In this document: piece by piece, positions 25,742 to 34,102 of the stretch
Numbering within the stretch: the first letter of the stretch is position 1
Layout: each line of letters starts with the position of its first letter
From: an uncultured Lachnospiraceae bacterium
GTDB lineage: Bacteria; Bacillota; Clostridia; Lachnospirales; Lachnospiraceae
Assembly (NCBI GenBank): GCA_902776305.1
Contig: CACYPS010000001.1
Location: 62,001-126,000, forward strand
Reading direction: 5' to 3'
DNA: 64,000 nucleotides
Notes under the pieces: generated by a model
The model's database searches: none
What the model was told of the DNA's origin: nothing
What the model saw: the letters and a program-made list of their open reading frames with translations, nothing else
Program-made: the position numbers and the translations under genes

Positions 25742-27154
25742 ATGTCAGAAGTTGTAAAAAAACCTGTACAGATTACAGAGACTATCCTGCGCGATGCGCA
25801 TCAGAGTCTTATTGCGACAAGAATGACAACGGATGAGATGCTTCCGGCAGTTCCGATGCTCGATGAAATCGGCTACCGTGCAGTAGAGTGCTGGGGCGGC
25901 GCAACATTTGATGCAGCGCTTCGTTTCCTGCACGAAGATCCGTGGGTCAGACTTCGTAAATTCAAGGACGGATTCAAGAAGACAAAGCTCCAGATGCTCT
26001 TCCGCGGACAGAACATTCTCGGTTATAAGCCGTATCCGGATGACGTTGTAGAGTACTTTGTTCAGAAGTCCGTTGCGAACGGAATCGATGTTATCCGTAT
26101 CTTCGACTGCCTTAACGATCTTCGTAACCTGAAGACAGCAGTCGACGCCGCAAAGCTGGAAGGCGCAGAAGCACAGATCGCTCTTTCCTATACACTCGGC
26201 GATGCTTACACACTTGACTACTGGACAACCATGGCCAGAGAGGTCGAGGAGATGGGTGCAGATTCTATCTGTATCAAGGACATGGCTGGTCTTCTTGTTC
26301 CGAAGGCTGCAACAGAGCTCGTAACAGCCCTTAAGGCCGGTTCTTCTCTTCCGATCGAAATGCATACGCACTATACTTCAGGCTGCGCTTCCATGACATA
26401 CATGAAAGCTGTCGAGGCAGGTGCCGATATTCTCGACTGTGCAATCAGTCCGTTCGCACTCGGAACATCCCAGCCGGCGACCGAAGTTATGGTCGAGGCA
26501 TTCAGAGGAACAGAGTTCGACACAGGTCTTAACCTTGACAAACTTGCCGAGATCGCTGACTACTTCAGACCGATCCGTGAAAAGTATCTTGAGAACGGTC
26601 TCATGAACCCCAAGAACATGGGCGTCAACATCAAGACTCTTCAGTATCAGGTACCGGGCGGTATGCTTTCCAACCTTACGAGCCAGCTTGCTCAGCAGCA
26701 TGCGGAAGATAAGTTCTATGAGGTTCTCGAAGAGGTTCCGCGCGTACGCAAGGATATGGGTGATCCGCCACTCGTAACACCGTCTTCACAGATCGTTGGT
26801 ACTCAGGCAGTTATGAATGTCCTGACAGGCAAGCGCTACATGGTCGTTCCGCAGGAGACAAAGGATATGTTCCTCGGCAGATACGGAAAGTCCACAAAGC
26901 CGTTCGATCCGGAAATCCAGAAACAGGTCATCGGCAATGAGACACCGATCACATGCAGACCGGCTGATCTTCTTGAAGATAAGCTTCCGGAATACGAGAA
27001 AGCGATCAGCAGCTACAAAAAGCAGGATGAAGACGTACTCACATACGCTCTGTTCCCGTCTGTAGCATTGGATTACTTCAAATACAGAGAGGCACAGGAT
27101 ACCGGCGTAGACACCAAGAGCGCCGATTCCGAGAATAAGGCTTATCCTGTATAA
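25742..27154 (+). CDS. oadA: Oxaloacetate decarboxylase alpha / transcarboxylase 5S-type carboxyltransferase
   Basis: The 470-residue protein moves a carboxyl group between oxaloacetate and biotin. Seen landmarks are ITETILRDAHQSLIATRM at the start (metal-binding Asp), GYRAVECWGGATFD, CIKDMAGLL (the lysine that is carbamylated in the family) and MHTHYTSG (metal-binding histidines). The C-terminal biotin domain of many OadA proteins is absent; the carrier is the separate gene at 24145. The start is ATG 25742 with GGAGG 6 nt upstream. It ends the operon, and a terminator follows. Confidence 0.92.
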   Translation: MSEVVKKPVQITETILRDAHQSLIATRMTTDEMLPAVPMLDEIGYRAVECWGGATFDAALRFLHEDPWVRLRKFKDGFKKTKLQMLFRGQNILGYKPYPDDVVEYFVQKSVANGIDVIRIFDCLNDLRNLKTAVDAAKLEGAEAQIALSYTLGDAYTLDYWTTMAREVEEMGADSICIKDMAGLLVPKAATELVTALKAGSSLPIEMHTHYTSGCASMTYMKAVEAGADILDCAISPFALGTSQPATEVMVEAFRGTEFDTGLNLDKLAEIADYFRPIREKYLENGLMNPKNMGVNIKTLQYQVPGGMLSNLTSQLAQQHAEDKFYEVLEEVPRVRKDMGDPPLVTPSSQIVGTQAVMNVLTGKRYMVVPQETKDMFLGRYGKSTKPFDPEIQKQVIGNETPITCRPADLLEDKLPEYEKAISSYKKQDEDVLTYALFPSVALDYFKYREAQDTGVDTKSADSENKAYPV

Positions 27155-27168
27155 CGTTAAAATATTGG

Positions 27169-27207
27169 AGCTGTTTCATGGCGGAGGTTGTGAAACAGCT
27201 TCTTTTT
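27169..27207 (+). terminator. Terminator of the carboxyltransferase / sodium pump operon
   Basis: A perfect 10-bp stem (27169-27178 with 27191-27200) is followed by TCTTTTT. Confidence 0.88.
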
Positions 27208-27260
27208 GTGTTATATTCGCGATAACGGTCTTGGATCAGGAAAAAAGGAGAGCTTAAGGT

Positions 27261-28532
27261 TTGAGCAATATAATAATAATCGGTGCCGGTGCTTCCGGCA
27301 TGATGGCTGCAATTTTGTTAGGAGAGAGAGGACATAAGGTCACTGTCCTGGAGCAGAATGAGAGAATCGGGAAAAAACTCTATATAACCGGTAAGGGCAG
27401 GTGCAATTTTACAAATGACTGTGATCGTCAGACCTTTCTTGACAATGTGGTGTCCAATCCCAGATTTCTGTACAGCGCATTGGATGTCATGACGCCGCAG
27501 GATGTCATTGCAGCCTTTGAGAACTGGGGAATGAAGACGAAAGTGGAGAGAGGGAATCGGGCATTTCCAGCCTCCGATAAATCGGCTGATGTGATAGACA
27601 CGCTAAGAGATCAGATGAAAAAGAATAAGGTGCGGGTTATGCTTCACACCCGGGTAACGGATATTCTTACAAAAGACGGGGCTGTAGCCGGCGTCACAGC
27701 GATTGAGACCAGACCGGGGAAAGAAGAGAGGCATCTGACGTATGAAGCGGATAAAGTCATCGTTGCGACAGGAGGGCTTTCTTACCGGTCGACAGGAGCA
27801 ACGGGAGACGGATATGAATTCGCATTGAAAACAGGGCACAGCGTGACTGATCGCAGCCCCTCACTGGTACCGATAAATTGCAGGGGAGACATCTGCCCGA
27901 GAATGCAGGGCCTGTCTCTGAAAAATGTTTCACTGACCATAAAACGGGGAAAGAAAGTAGTATTCACCGGTTTCGGTGAGATGCTCTTTACACACTTCGG
28001 TGTTTCAGGACCTCTCATTCTCTCCGCAAGCGCTAAAACGGGCAGAATGATCAATGAAAACGGAGGGCGGGACCTTGACGTGTGGATCGACCTGAAGCCC
28101 GCTGTATCTGAAGAACAGCTGAATGACCGGCTCCTCAGGCTCTTTGACGCTAACAAAAAGAAAGCGTTGAAAAACGTTATCGCTGAATTATATCCGTCCA
28201 GAATGCTGCCGGTGATCATGGAACTCGCAGATCTGGATCCGGAACAGAAGATTTATGAGATGAAGAAGAGTGACAGGGAGTCTCTGATCAGGATCACCAA
28301 GCATTTTCCTCTGTCATTCGAGTCTCTGAGGGGGTATAATGAAGCTGTCGTCACGCAGGGAGGCGTTTCTGTAAAGGCTGTCAGACCGAGATCTATGGAA
28401 TCCGGAAAAGTCCGCGGTCTTTATTTTATCGGTGAAGTTTTGGATCTTGATGCGTTCACCGGAGGCTTCAATCTTCAGATCGCGTGGATGACGGCGGCCT
28501 GCGCCGCGAAAGCCATCGATGAGGAGGAATAG
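27261..28532 (+). CDS. HI0933-like FAD-dependent oxidoreductase
   Basis: The 423-residue flavoprotein starts with the dinucleotide-binding motif IIGAGASGMMAAI and the signature GRCNFTN. VATGGLSYRSTGATGDGYEFA and the C-terminal GEVLDLDAFTGGFNLQIAWMTA complete the HI0933/YtfP/BaiN-like family pattern. Members bind FAD; some reduce steroid-type substrates, but the role of this protein cannot be told from sequence. The start is TTG at 27261, with AAAGGAGAG about 10 nt upstream. Its stop lies 2 nt before the cmk start, so the two are probably co-transcribed. Confidence 0.87.
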   Translation: MSNIIIIGAGASGMMAAILLGERGHKVTVLEQNERIGKKLYITGKGRCNFTNDCDRQTFLDNVVSNPRFLYSALDVMTPQDVIAAFENWGMKTKVERGNRAFPASDKSADVIDTLRDQMKKNKVRVMLHTRVTDILTKDGAVAGVTAIETRPGKEERHLTYEADKVIVATGGLSYRSTGATGDGYEFALKTGHSVTDRSPSLVPINCRGDICPRMQGLSLKNVSLTIKRGKKVVFTGFGEMLFTHFGVSGPLILSASAKTGRMINENGGRDLDVWIDLKPAVSEEQLNDRLLRLFDANKKKALKNVIAELYPSRMLPVIMELADLDPEQKIYEMKKSDRESLIRITKHFPLSFESLRGYNEAVVTQGGVSVKAVRPRSMESGKVRGLYFIGEVLDLDAFTGGFNLQIAWMTAACAAKAIDEEE

Positions 28533-28533
28533 A

Positions 28534-29190
28534 ATGAATATTGCGATAGACGGACCTGCCGGAGCAGGTAAAAGCACAATAGCAAAATTAGTGGCGAAAG
28601 AACTCGGAAACATATATGTGGATACAGGTGCCATGTACAGAGCGATGGCTCTTTATATGATCAAGAACGGCATTTCTCCGGATGATGTTGCCTCTATCGA
28701 GGATGCGTGCGAACACGCGGATATTTCCATCATCTATAAGGACGGTGCACAGCACGTGATTTTGAACGGGGAAGACGTCACGGGAGAGCTCAGAACAGAG
28801 GCGGTCGGAAATATGGCGAGCTCCACATCGGTGAACGGCAAGGTTCGCGCGAAGCTCGTGAGCCTGCAGCAGAAGCTTGCGGAAACCACAGGCGTCGTCA
28901 TGGACGGACGGGATATCGGGACGGTTGTCCTCCCCAACGCTGAAGTCAAGGTTTATCTCACAGCATCCGTTGAGACAAGGGCTAAGAGAAGATATAAGGA
29001 ACTTGTCGAGAAGGGTCAGGAAGCAGATTTCGAGGCCATCGCCGCAGATATCCGGGATCGCGATTACAGGGATATGAACCGTGAGAATTCACCTCTCAGG
29101 CAGGCCGATGATGCGGTGCTCGTGGATTCTTCCGACATGACGATAGAGGAAGTTGTTTCTGCGATACTTGATTTGACTAAGAAAGCCTGA
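28534..29190 (+). CDS. cmk: Cytidylate kinase
   Basis: Cmk phosphorylates CMP and dCMP. The 218-residue protein has the P-loop GPAGAGKST, the NMP-binding DTGAMYRAM and the DGRDIGTVVLP and SxxRAxRR-like motifs. GAGGAGG within the end of the preceding gene selects ATG 28534 rather than the in-frame ATG at 28519. The order cmk, ispH, S1-like gene is common in Clostridia. Confidence 0.95.
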   Translation: MNIAIDGPAGAGKSTIAKLVAKELGNIYVDTGAMYRAMALYMIKNGISPDDVASIEDACEHADISIIYKDGAQHVILNGEDVTGELRTEAVGNMASSTSVNGKVRAKLVSLQQKLAETTGVVMDGRDIGTVVLPNAEVKVYLTASVETRAKRRYKELVEKGQEADFEAIAADIRDRDYRDMNRENSPLRQADDAVLVDSSDMTIEEVVSAILDLTKKA

Positions 29191-29206
29191 CCGGAAATAT
29201 TCAGTC

Positions 29207-29294
29207 TCTGACGCAAAATCCTCGTGACATGAGCGTCAGATGAATGCGCAAAATGGAACTTATCTCAACATATGACGCAAAAACCGTGTCATAT
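29207..29294 (+). repeat. Two hairpins sharing a repeated 10-mer in the ispH leader
   Basis: TGACGCAAAA occurs at 29209-29218 and again at 29273-29282, each time in the 5' arm of a hairpin: 29207-29214 with 29233-29240 (8 bp) and 29270-29276 with 29288-29294 (7 bp). The second ends about 20 nt before the ispH start codon. No T run follows either. Confidence 0.55.
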
Positions 29295-29314
29295 AGATTT
29301 ACCGGAGAATAATC

Positions 29315-30187
29315 ATGAAAAGTGTTACTGTCGCTAAGAGTGCAGGATTCTGCTTCGGCGTGAAAAGGGCTGTCGATCTTGTGTATGAGGCAGCCGAAAA
29401 ACATCCCGGCCGGGTATGTACGATGGGTCCTATCATCCATAATGAGCAGGTCGTCGCGGATCTGGAAGAAAAAGGAGTCCATGTTATAAATGATGATCTC
29501 GTCAGAGTGGATACCGGGGAAAAAATAACGGAGGATTCCGTGATCATCATCCGGTCTCACGGCATCCCCAAGACCCTGATGGACAGAGTGAAGGCCACCG
29601 GTTGTGAGATCATCGATTCCACATGTCCTTTTGTGAGAAAGATTCACGATATTGTGAGAAAGAAAAGTGCTGAAGGGTATCATATCATTATTATCGGAAA
29701 CCCGAACCACCCGGAAGTGGAAGGTATCCGGGGCTGGGCAGAAGGGCCCTGCACGGTGATCAAAAGCCGTGAAGAGGCGGAATCTCTCGACCTGCCGAAG
29801 GATACACCGCTCTGTATAGTCTCGCAAACAACATTCAATTTTCATAATTTTAAAGAATTGGTTGAAATAATAGAAAAATTGGGGTATCATGTAGTAGTTA
29901 CAAATACTATCTGTAACGCTACAAGGGAGCGGCAGACAGAAGCATTGGAACTCGCAGGCAGATCAGACGCCATGATCGTTATCGGCGGGAAACATTCCTC
30001 CAATACTCAGAAGCTGTATGATATCTGTCGCAGCCAATGTGATAATACTTACTACATACAGACACTCGATGATTTGGTTACCGTTAATTTCCAATCCGAT
30101 AGCTGTGTAGGTATTACGGCTGGGGCGTCAACCCCTAATAAAATAATACAGGAGGTCTTTGCACATGTCAGAGGAACAGAGCTTTGA
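29315..30187 (+). CDS. ispH: 4-hydroxy-3-methylbut-2-enyl diphosphate reductase
   Basis: IspH makes IPP and DMAPP, the last step of the MEP isoprenoid pathway, with a [4Fe-4S] cluster. The 290-residue protein has the three cluster cysteines: AGFCFGVKRA near residue 12, DSTCPFV near residue 100 and TNTICNATRERQ near residue 197; the latter is followed by HSSNT. GIIH-type proton-relay motifs IIHNEQV and IRSHGIP are also present. In many Clostridia IspH is fused to an S1-type protein; here the two are separate but overlap by 23 bp. CGGAGAA precedes the ATG. Confidence 0.95.
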   Translation: MKSVTVAKSAGFCFGVKRAVDLVYEAAEKHPGRVCTMGPIIHNEQVVADLEEKGVHVINDDLVRVDTGEKITEDSVIIIRSHGIPKTLMDRVKATGCEIIDSTCPFVRKIHDIVRKKSAEGYHIIIIGNPNHPEVEGIRGWAEGPCTVIKSREEAESLDLPKDTPLCIVSQTTFNFHNFKELVEIIEKLGYHVVVTNTICNATRERQTEALELAGRSDAMIVIGGKHSSNTQKLYDICRSQCDNTYYIQTLDDLVTVNFQSDSCVGITAGASTPNKIIQEVFAHVRGTEL

Positions 30188-31274
30188 AGAATTATTAAAT
30201 CAGAGCTTCAAAACTATCAGGAATGGAGAGGTTGTAGAAGGTACAGTCATCGATGTTAAACCTGAACAGGCTTATCTTAACATCGGCTACAAGGCAGACG
30301 GCGTTCTCACAAGAGAAGAGTACAGCAACGATGCCAAGGATCTTACAGAAGTACTTAAGACCGGCGACAAGCTTGAAGTCAAGGTTTTGAAGGTAAACGA
30401 CGGCGACGGACAGGTCGTTCTTACTTACAAGAGACTTGCTGCTGAGAAGGGTAACAAGAGACTTGAAGAAGCTTTCAACAACAGAGAAGTCCTGACAGCA
30501 AAAGTATCACAGGTTCTTAAGGGCGGACTCACTGTTCTCGTTGAGGACACAAGAGTATTTATCCCGGCAAGTCTTGTATCAGATGTTTTCGAGAGAGATC
30601 TCAACAAGTATCAGGATCAGGAGATTGAGTTCATTATTTCCGAGTTCAATCCGCGCAGACGCCGCATCATCGGTGACCGCCGTCAGATCCTCACAGAGCG
30701 CAAGGCTGAGGCAGCCAAGGAGCTCTTTGCCCGCATCAACAAGGGCGATATCGTTGAAGGTACAGTCAAGAATGTTACTGATTTCGGTGCATTCGTAGAT
30801 CTCGGCGGAGCCGACGGTCTCCTTCATATCTCCGAGATGTCCTGGGGCAGAGTTGAAAATCCGAAGAAACTCTTCCACAACGGACAGGAACTTACAGTAC
30901 TCATCAAGGACATCAAGGGTGAGAAGATTGCTCTCTCTCTTAAGTTCCCGGATCAGAATCCGTGGATCGAAGCAGCCGAGAATTTCGGTCAGGGCAGCAT
31001 CGTGACAGGTCACGTAGCTCGTATGACAGATTTCGGTGCATTCGTAGAGCTTCTTCCGGGCGTAGATGCACTTCTTCATGTATCTCAGATTTCCAGAGAT
31101 CATGTTGATAAGCCGTCTGACGTTCTGAAGATCGGCCAGGAAATCGAAGCTAAGGTCGTTGATTTCAACGCCGAGGATCATAAGATTTCTCTTTCCATCA
31201 AGGCTCTTGAGATGGATCGTCAGCAGAATGATGATACAGTCTATACAGATGAGGAAGATGATTACGCTGAATAA
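30165..31274 (+). CDS. S1 RNA-binding domain protein (ribosomal protein S1-like)
   Basis: The 369-residue protein has four S1 domains, starting near residues 17, 105, 190 and 275. The last two are most typical (VTDFGAFVDLGGADGLLHISE and MTDFGAFVELLPGVDALLH). S1-type proteins bind mRNA on the 30S subunit. It is shorter than the six-domain E. coli S1, as usual in Firmicutes. ATG 30165 lies 9 nt after GGAGG and within the end of ispH, so translation is likely coupled. It has an acidic tail. Confidence 0.9.
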   Translation: MSEEQSFEELLNQSFKTIRNGEVVEGTVIDVKPEQAYLNIGYKADGVLTREEYSNDAKDLTEVLKTGDKLEVKVLKVNDGDGQVVLTYKRLAAEKGNKRLEEAFNNREVLTAKVSQVLKGGLTVLVEDTRVFIPASLVSDVFERDLNKYQDQEIEFIISEFNPRRRRIIGDRRQILTERKAEAAKELFARINKGDIVEGTVKNVTDFGAFVDLGGADGLLHISEMSWGRVENPKKLFHNGQELTVLIKDIKGEKIALSLKFPDQNPWIEAAENFGQGSIVTGHVARMTDFGAFVELLPGVDALLHVSQISRDHVDKPSDVLKIGQEIEAKVVDFNAEDHKISLSIKALEMDRQQNDDTVYTDEEDDYAE

Positions 31275-31324
31275 TCAGTAATATTAATTTCCGGTTCTGT
31301 AGAAGCGGCCACTTAAGACAATTT

Positions 31325-31381
31325 CACCACTATATGCAGTAGAGCTTGCAAGATGCATCTGTTGCGTATAGTGGTGTTTTT
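31325..31381 (+). terminator. Terminator after the S1-like gene
   Basis: A 13-bp stem (31325-31337 with 31364-31376, one wobble) with a structured loop is followed by TTTTT. Confidence 0.85.
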
Positions 31382-31392
31382 ATGTCTCAGTT

Positions 31393-32277
31393 TCAGGTAT
31401 ATGCTATGAACTGAATAACGGATATGAGATATTTTTTGACTTTCTCCGGATTATCGGTGAACTTTGCACTGAACGGTATATACGTATAGCAGTTTTCTCT
31501 GTCAGCCGGTATTTTTCTGGACGACGCTACGAAGGATGCGAGCGTTTTGTGAACAGCGTATCCTTCGATTGGGAGATAGACATAATTATTGTGATCTTTA
31601 TGATACATTCTTAAGTTCCCGTGATCGAGCTTTACGGTAACTTCTGTTCTTTCCGGATCTCCTTCTATGTCGTAGTATTCAGTGCGGGCACAGATACGGC
31701 ACGGCAAGTTACAGTCCAATACAAAACAGACGGTTTCTTTCGCATCATCTGCCCGAATTTCCCGAACCTCGAAATTTCCCTCCGGTAAGTTTTTCAGGGA
31801 AAGAAGCGGCAGGATTTCATAGGCGGCCCATGCTTCCGAATCCGGAAACGATGCGTGACCGGTAAGCGCATAGTAATCTGCAAGGCGATGGGAAGGAATG
31901 TCCAAAAACGGATCATATTTTCTCAATACCTGAAGAAGATCTGTCAGGACGGGATCTTCAAGCGGGTTTTGGAGTCTGTAGGCTGCGTATTTCTTTCTCA
32001 GGTGCGGAAGATCGAAGCTTTTTCCGTTGAACGTATATATGTTTCCCGCTTTACGAATCAGCGAGGACAGCTCAATCAGGATATCGTATTCATCGGCCTC
32101 TTTTTCAGCCTGAAAATGTGTACAGCGCGCTATCCCGGAGTCTTCCGTTATGATATCGGCCGACAGAATCAGGCTGGTTCTCCAAAATCTTGTGCTGGTC
32201 TGTATATCTAAAATCAAATCTTTTTGTTTAAAATACTCGATATAACTATTTTTTCTTTCAGCTGTTATAGCTTTCAT
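31393..32277 (-). CDS. RNase H-like (YprB-type) exonuclease-fold protein with altered motif I
   Basis: The 294-residue protein matches the predicted exonuclease fold of the YprB/RNase_H_2 family. LILDIQTS near the N-terminus is the DxE motif, TFNGKSFDLPHLR the second motif with its Asp, and GHASFPDSEAW the third. In the first motif the usual Glu is Gln (codon CAG), so nuclease activity may be lost or changed. The C-terminal part is family-specific and not recognised. Two starts are possible: ATG 32277 with GGAGTG upstream (chosen), or TTG 32316 with GGAGA upstream. It is transcribed opposite to its neighbours. Confidence 0.72.
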   Translation of the reverse strand: MKAITAERKNSYIEYFKQKDLILDIQTSTRFWRTSLILSADIITEDSGIARCTHFQAEKEADEYDILIELSSLIRKAGNIYTFNGKSFDLPHLRKKYAAYRLQNPLEDPVLTDLLQVLRKYDPFLDIPSHRLADYYALTGHASFPDSEAWAAYEILPLLSLKNLPEGNFEVREIRADDAKETVCFVLDCNLPCRICARTEYYDIEGDPERTEVTVKLDHGNLRMYHKDHNNYVYLPIEGYAVHKTLASFVASSRKIPADRENCYTYIPFSAKFTDNPEKVKKYLISVIQFIAYT

Positions 32278-32511
32278 ATATATACACTCCGCGTTTTTAC
32301 TGTAAAATAACTGCAAACATTCTCCGACTTGTGTAGAATTTAAAATCGATTTGTGCTATAGTATTTTATTATGTCGTTCTATGCGTTCACGATTTGCATC
32401 TTTTTTTATGCTGATCGGTATGCCTGTATGACATAATGGACATGATGCCACAAGACATTGTACGATTTCCAATCTTATTTTGCAAACAGATACAACTCGA
32501 AAGGCTCTCAC

Positions 32512-32904
32512 TTGAAAGATTTTAGTATTCGGAAATATATCGGCATTCCGGATATTCTCCTGATTATTGTGCTGACAGCTCTTCCAACGGTGATGTTAGG
32601 CTGCAACTTTTTTGCAGGCGGTTCGAAAGAAAACCCTCAGATTGCGGTTTATGTACATGGCGAGTTGTACGGAAAATATGATTTAGATACTCCGGCAATC
32701 ATCGAGATAGGAGATACGAACACTCTCGAGATTGTAAGCGGACACGCTTCCATGATTCATGCGGACTGCAGAGATCAGGTATGCGTTCATACCGCACCTA
32801 TAGGGAAGGAATCGCCCGGACATATTGTCTGCCTGCCGAACGGCATAGTTGTCAGTGTCGAAAATGCCGAGTATTCCACGGATATTGACGGTTATGTCTC
32901 ATGA
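32512..32904 (+). CDS. NusG domain II-containing membrane-anchored protein
   Basis: The 130-residue protein has one N-terminal membrane helix (about residues 12-32) and an outside domain of the NusG-II family with the conserved cysteines in CRDQVCVH, and IVCLPNGIVV near the end. Family members often sit beside Gx transporter, FMN-binding or ApbE genes and are thought to act in membrane redox or transport complexes; the role is not established. I prefer TTG 32512 (GAAAGG 7 nt upstream) over TTG 32458, which has no clear binding site. The stop overlaps the next start (ATGA). Confidence 0.75.
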   Translation: MKDFSIRKYIGIPDILLIIVLTALPTVMLGCNFFAGGSKENPQIAVYVHGELYGKYDLDTPAIIEIGDTNTLEIVSGHASMIHADCRDQVCVHTAPIGKESPGHIVCLPNGIVVSVENAEYSTDIDGYVS

Positions 32905-33452
32905 GAGGTCATACGTGCATGAAAATGACGAGGGATTCAAACACAGATTTCACCATGCTTAAACCCTCAACAGCTTATCTCGGGATATTTCTGGCGCTCG
33001 CAGTCATTTTCGGATATGTTGAAGCGTTAATACCGGTTCCGGTACCGGTTCCCGGAATAAAGCTCGGGCTGACGAATCTGGTTATCACAGCCATTCTTTA
33101 TGTTTACGGGTACAGGGAAGCGCTCGTGATCACTACATTGAGAGTGTTCATCATAGGATTCTTATTCGGAAATCTTTTCAGCATTGCATACGGTCTTACC
33201 GGAGCTGTTCTGAGCCTGACTGTCATGGCGCTCATGAAAAGGACCGGCTTATTCGGAGTGATCGGCATCAGCGCGGCAGGCGGTGTTTCGCATAATATTG
33301 CACAGGTCATGACGGCTTACTTTATGGTGACCGGTTTTCCGGTGCGATGGTATATGCCGATCCTTATGCTTGCCGGCGTCGGCGCAGGGATCCTGACCGG
33401 TATAGCGGATGTTATGATAATACCCAGACTGCATCGATTTGGGGTCAGGTAA
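32901..33452 (+). CDS. Gx transporter family protein (HepS1 / Hpre_diP_synt_I family)
   Basis: The 183-residue membrane protein has about five helices and the family pattern with repeated Pro-Val (IPVPVPVPGIKLGLTN) after the first helix, then LRVFIIGFLFGN and GGVSHNIAQ. The family was named after heptaprenyl diphosphate synthase component I but is now viewed as ECF-like S-component transporters; the substrate is unknown. ATG 32901 overlaps the stop of the NusG-II gene; ATG 32919 is an alternative start. The pairing with a NusG-II protein supports a joint membrane role. Confidence 0.8.
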   Translation: MRGHTCMKMTRDSNTDFTMLKPSTAYLGIFLALAVIFGYVEALIPVPVPVPGIKLGLTNLVITAILYVYGYREALVITTLRVFIIGFLFGNLFSIAYGLTGAVLSLTVMALMKRTGLFGVIGISAAGGVSHNIAQVMTAYFMVTGFPVRWYMPILMLAGVGAGILTGIADVMIIPRLHRFGVR

Positions 33453-33478
33453 TTCCTCGGAGAGAACAGGAGTAGATC

Positions 33479-34084
33479 ATGTATGCTTACATAAAAGGGG
33501 AAGTGGTCCGAATCAGGGACGACAGCCTCGTTTTAGATAACAACGGAATAGGATACCAGATTCTTGTGCCGTCTTCCGTTCTTGAGAGCGGAATTCGGAA
33601 AGGAGACGATGTCCTGCTACATACTTACTTTGCAGTCAGGGAAGATGCAATGCTCCTCTACGGATTCCTTTCCGAAGATGACCTGGAGATGTTCCGCATG
33701 CTTCTCGGTGTGAGCGGTATCGGACCTAAGGGCGCGTTAGGGGTCATGTCAGGATTGTCTGCCGATACGCTGCGGTTCGCCGTTCTCTCGGGAGATGCGG
33801 CTACGATCGCAAAAGCACCCGGGATAGGGAAAAAGACTGCTCAGAAAATAATTCTCGAGCTGAAAGATAAAGTCGATCTCGAGGATGCATTTGAAAAGAA
33901 AGTTTCACATACCGAAGAGAGGGCTCAGGCGGGAGATGACAGCCCCGAAAGGGAAGCTGTGCTTGCCCTCACCGCGCTTGGGTACAGCAACGCTCAGGCA
34001 CTGAAGGCGGTCCGCAAAGCCGCTTCTTATACGGAAGAGATCACGGTTGAGAAACTGCTGAAGGCTGCACTTCGGGAAATGTAA
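33479..34084 (+). CDS. ruvA: Holliday junction branch migration protein RuvA
   Basis: RuvA binds four-way junctions and loads RuvB. The 201-residue protein has the OB-fold start MYAYIKGEV, two helix-hairpin-helix motifs (GVSGIGPKGALG and APGIGKKTAQKI) and the C-terminal domain III (ALTALGYSNAQALKAV), which contacts RuvB. It is followed 18 bp later by ruvB, the normal order. Confidence 0.96.
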   Translation: MYAYIKGEVVRIRDDSLVLDNNGIGYQILVPSSVLESGIRKGDDVLLHTYFAVREDAMLLYGFLSEDDLEMFRMLLGVSGIGPKGALGVMSGLSADTLRFAVLSGDAATIAKAPGIGKKTAQKIILELKDKVDLEDAFEKKVSHTEERAQAGDDSPEREAVLALTALGYSNAQALKAVRKAASYTEEITVEKLLKAALREM

Positions 34085-34102
34085 TATACGGAAGGAATTT
34101 CA

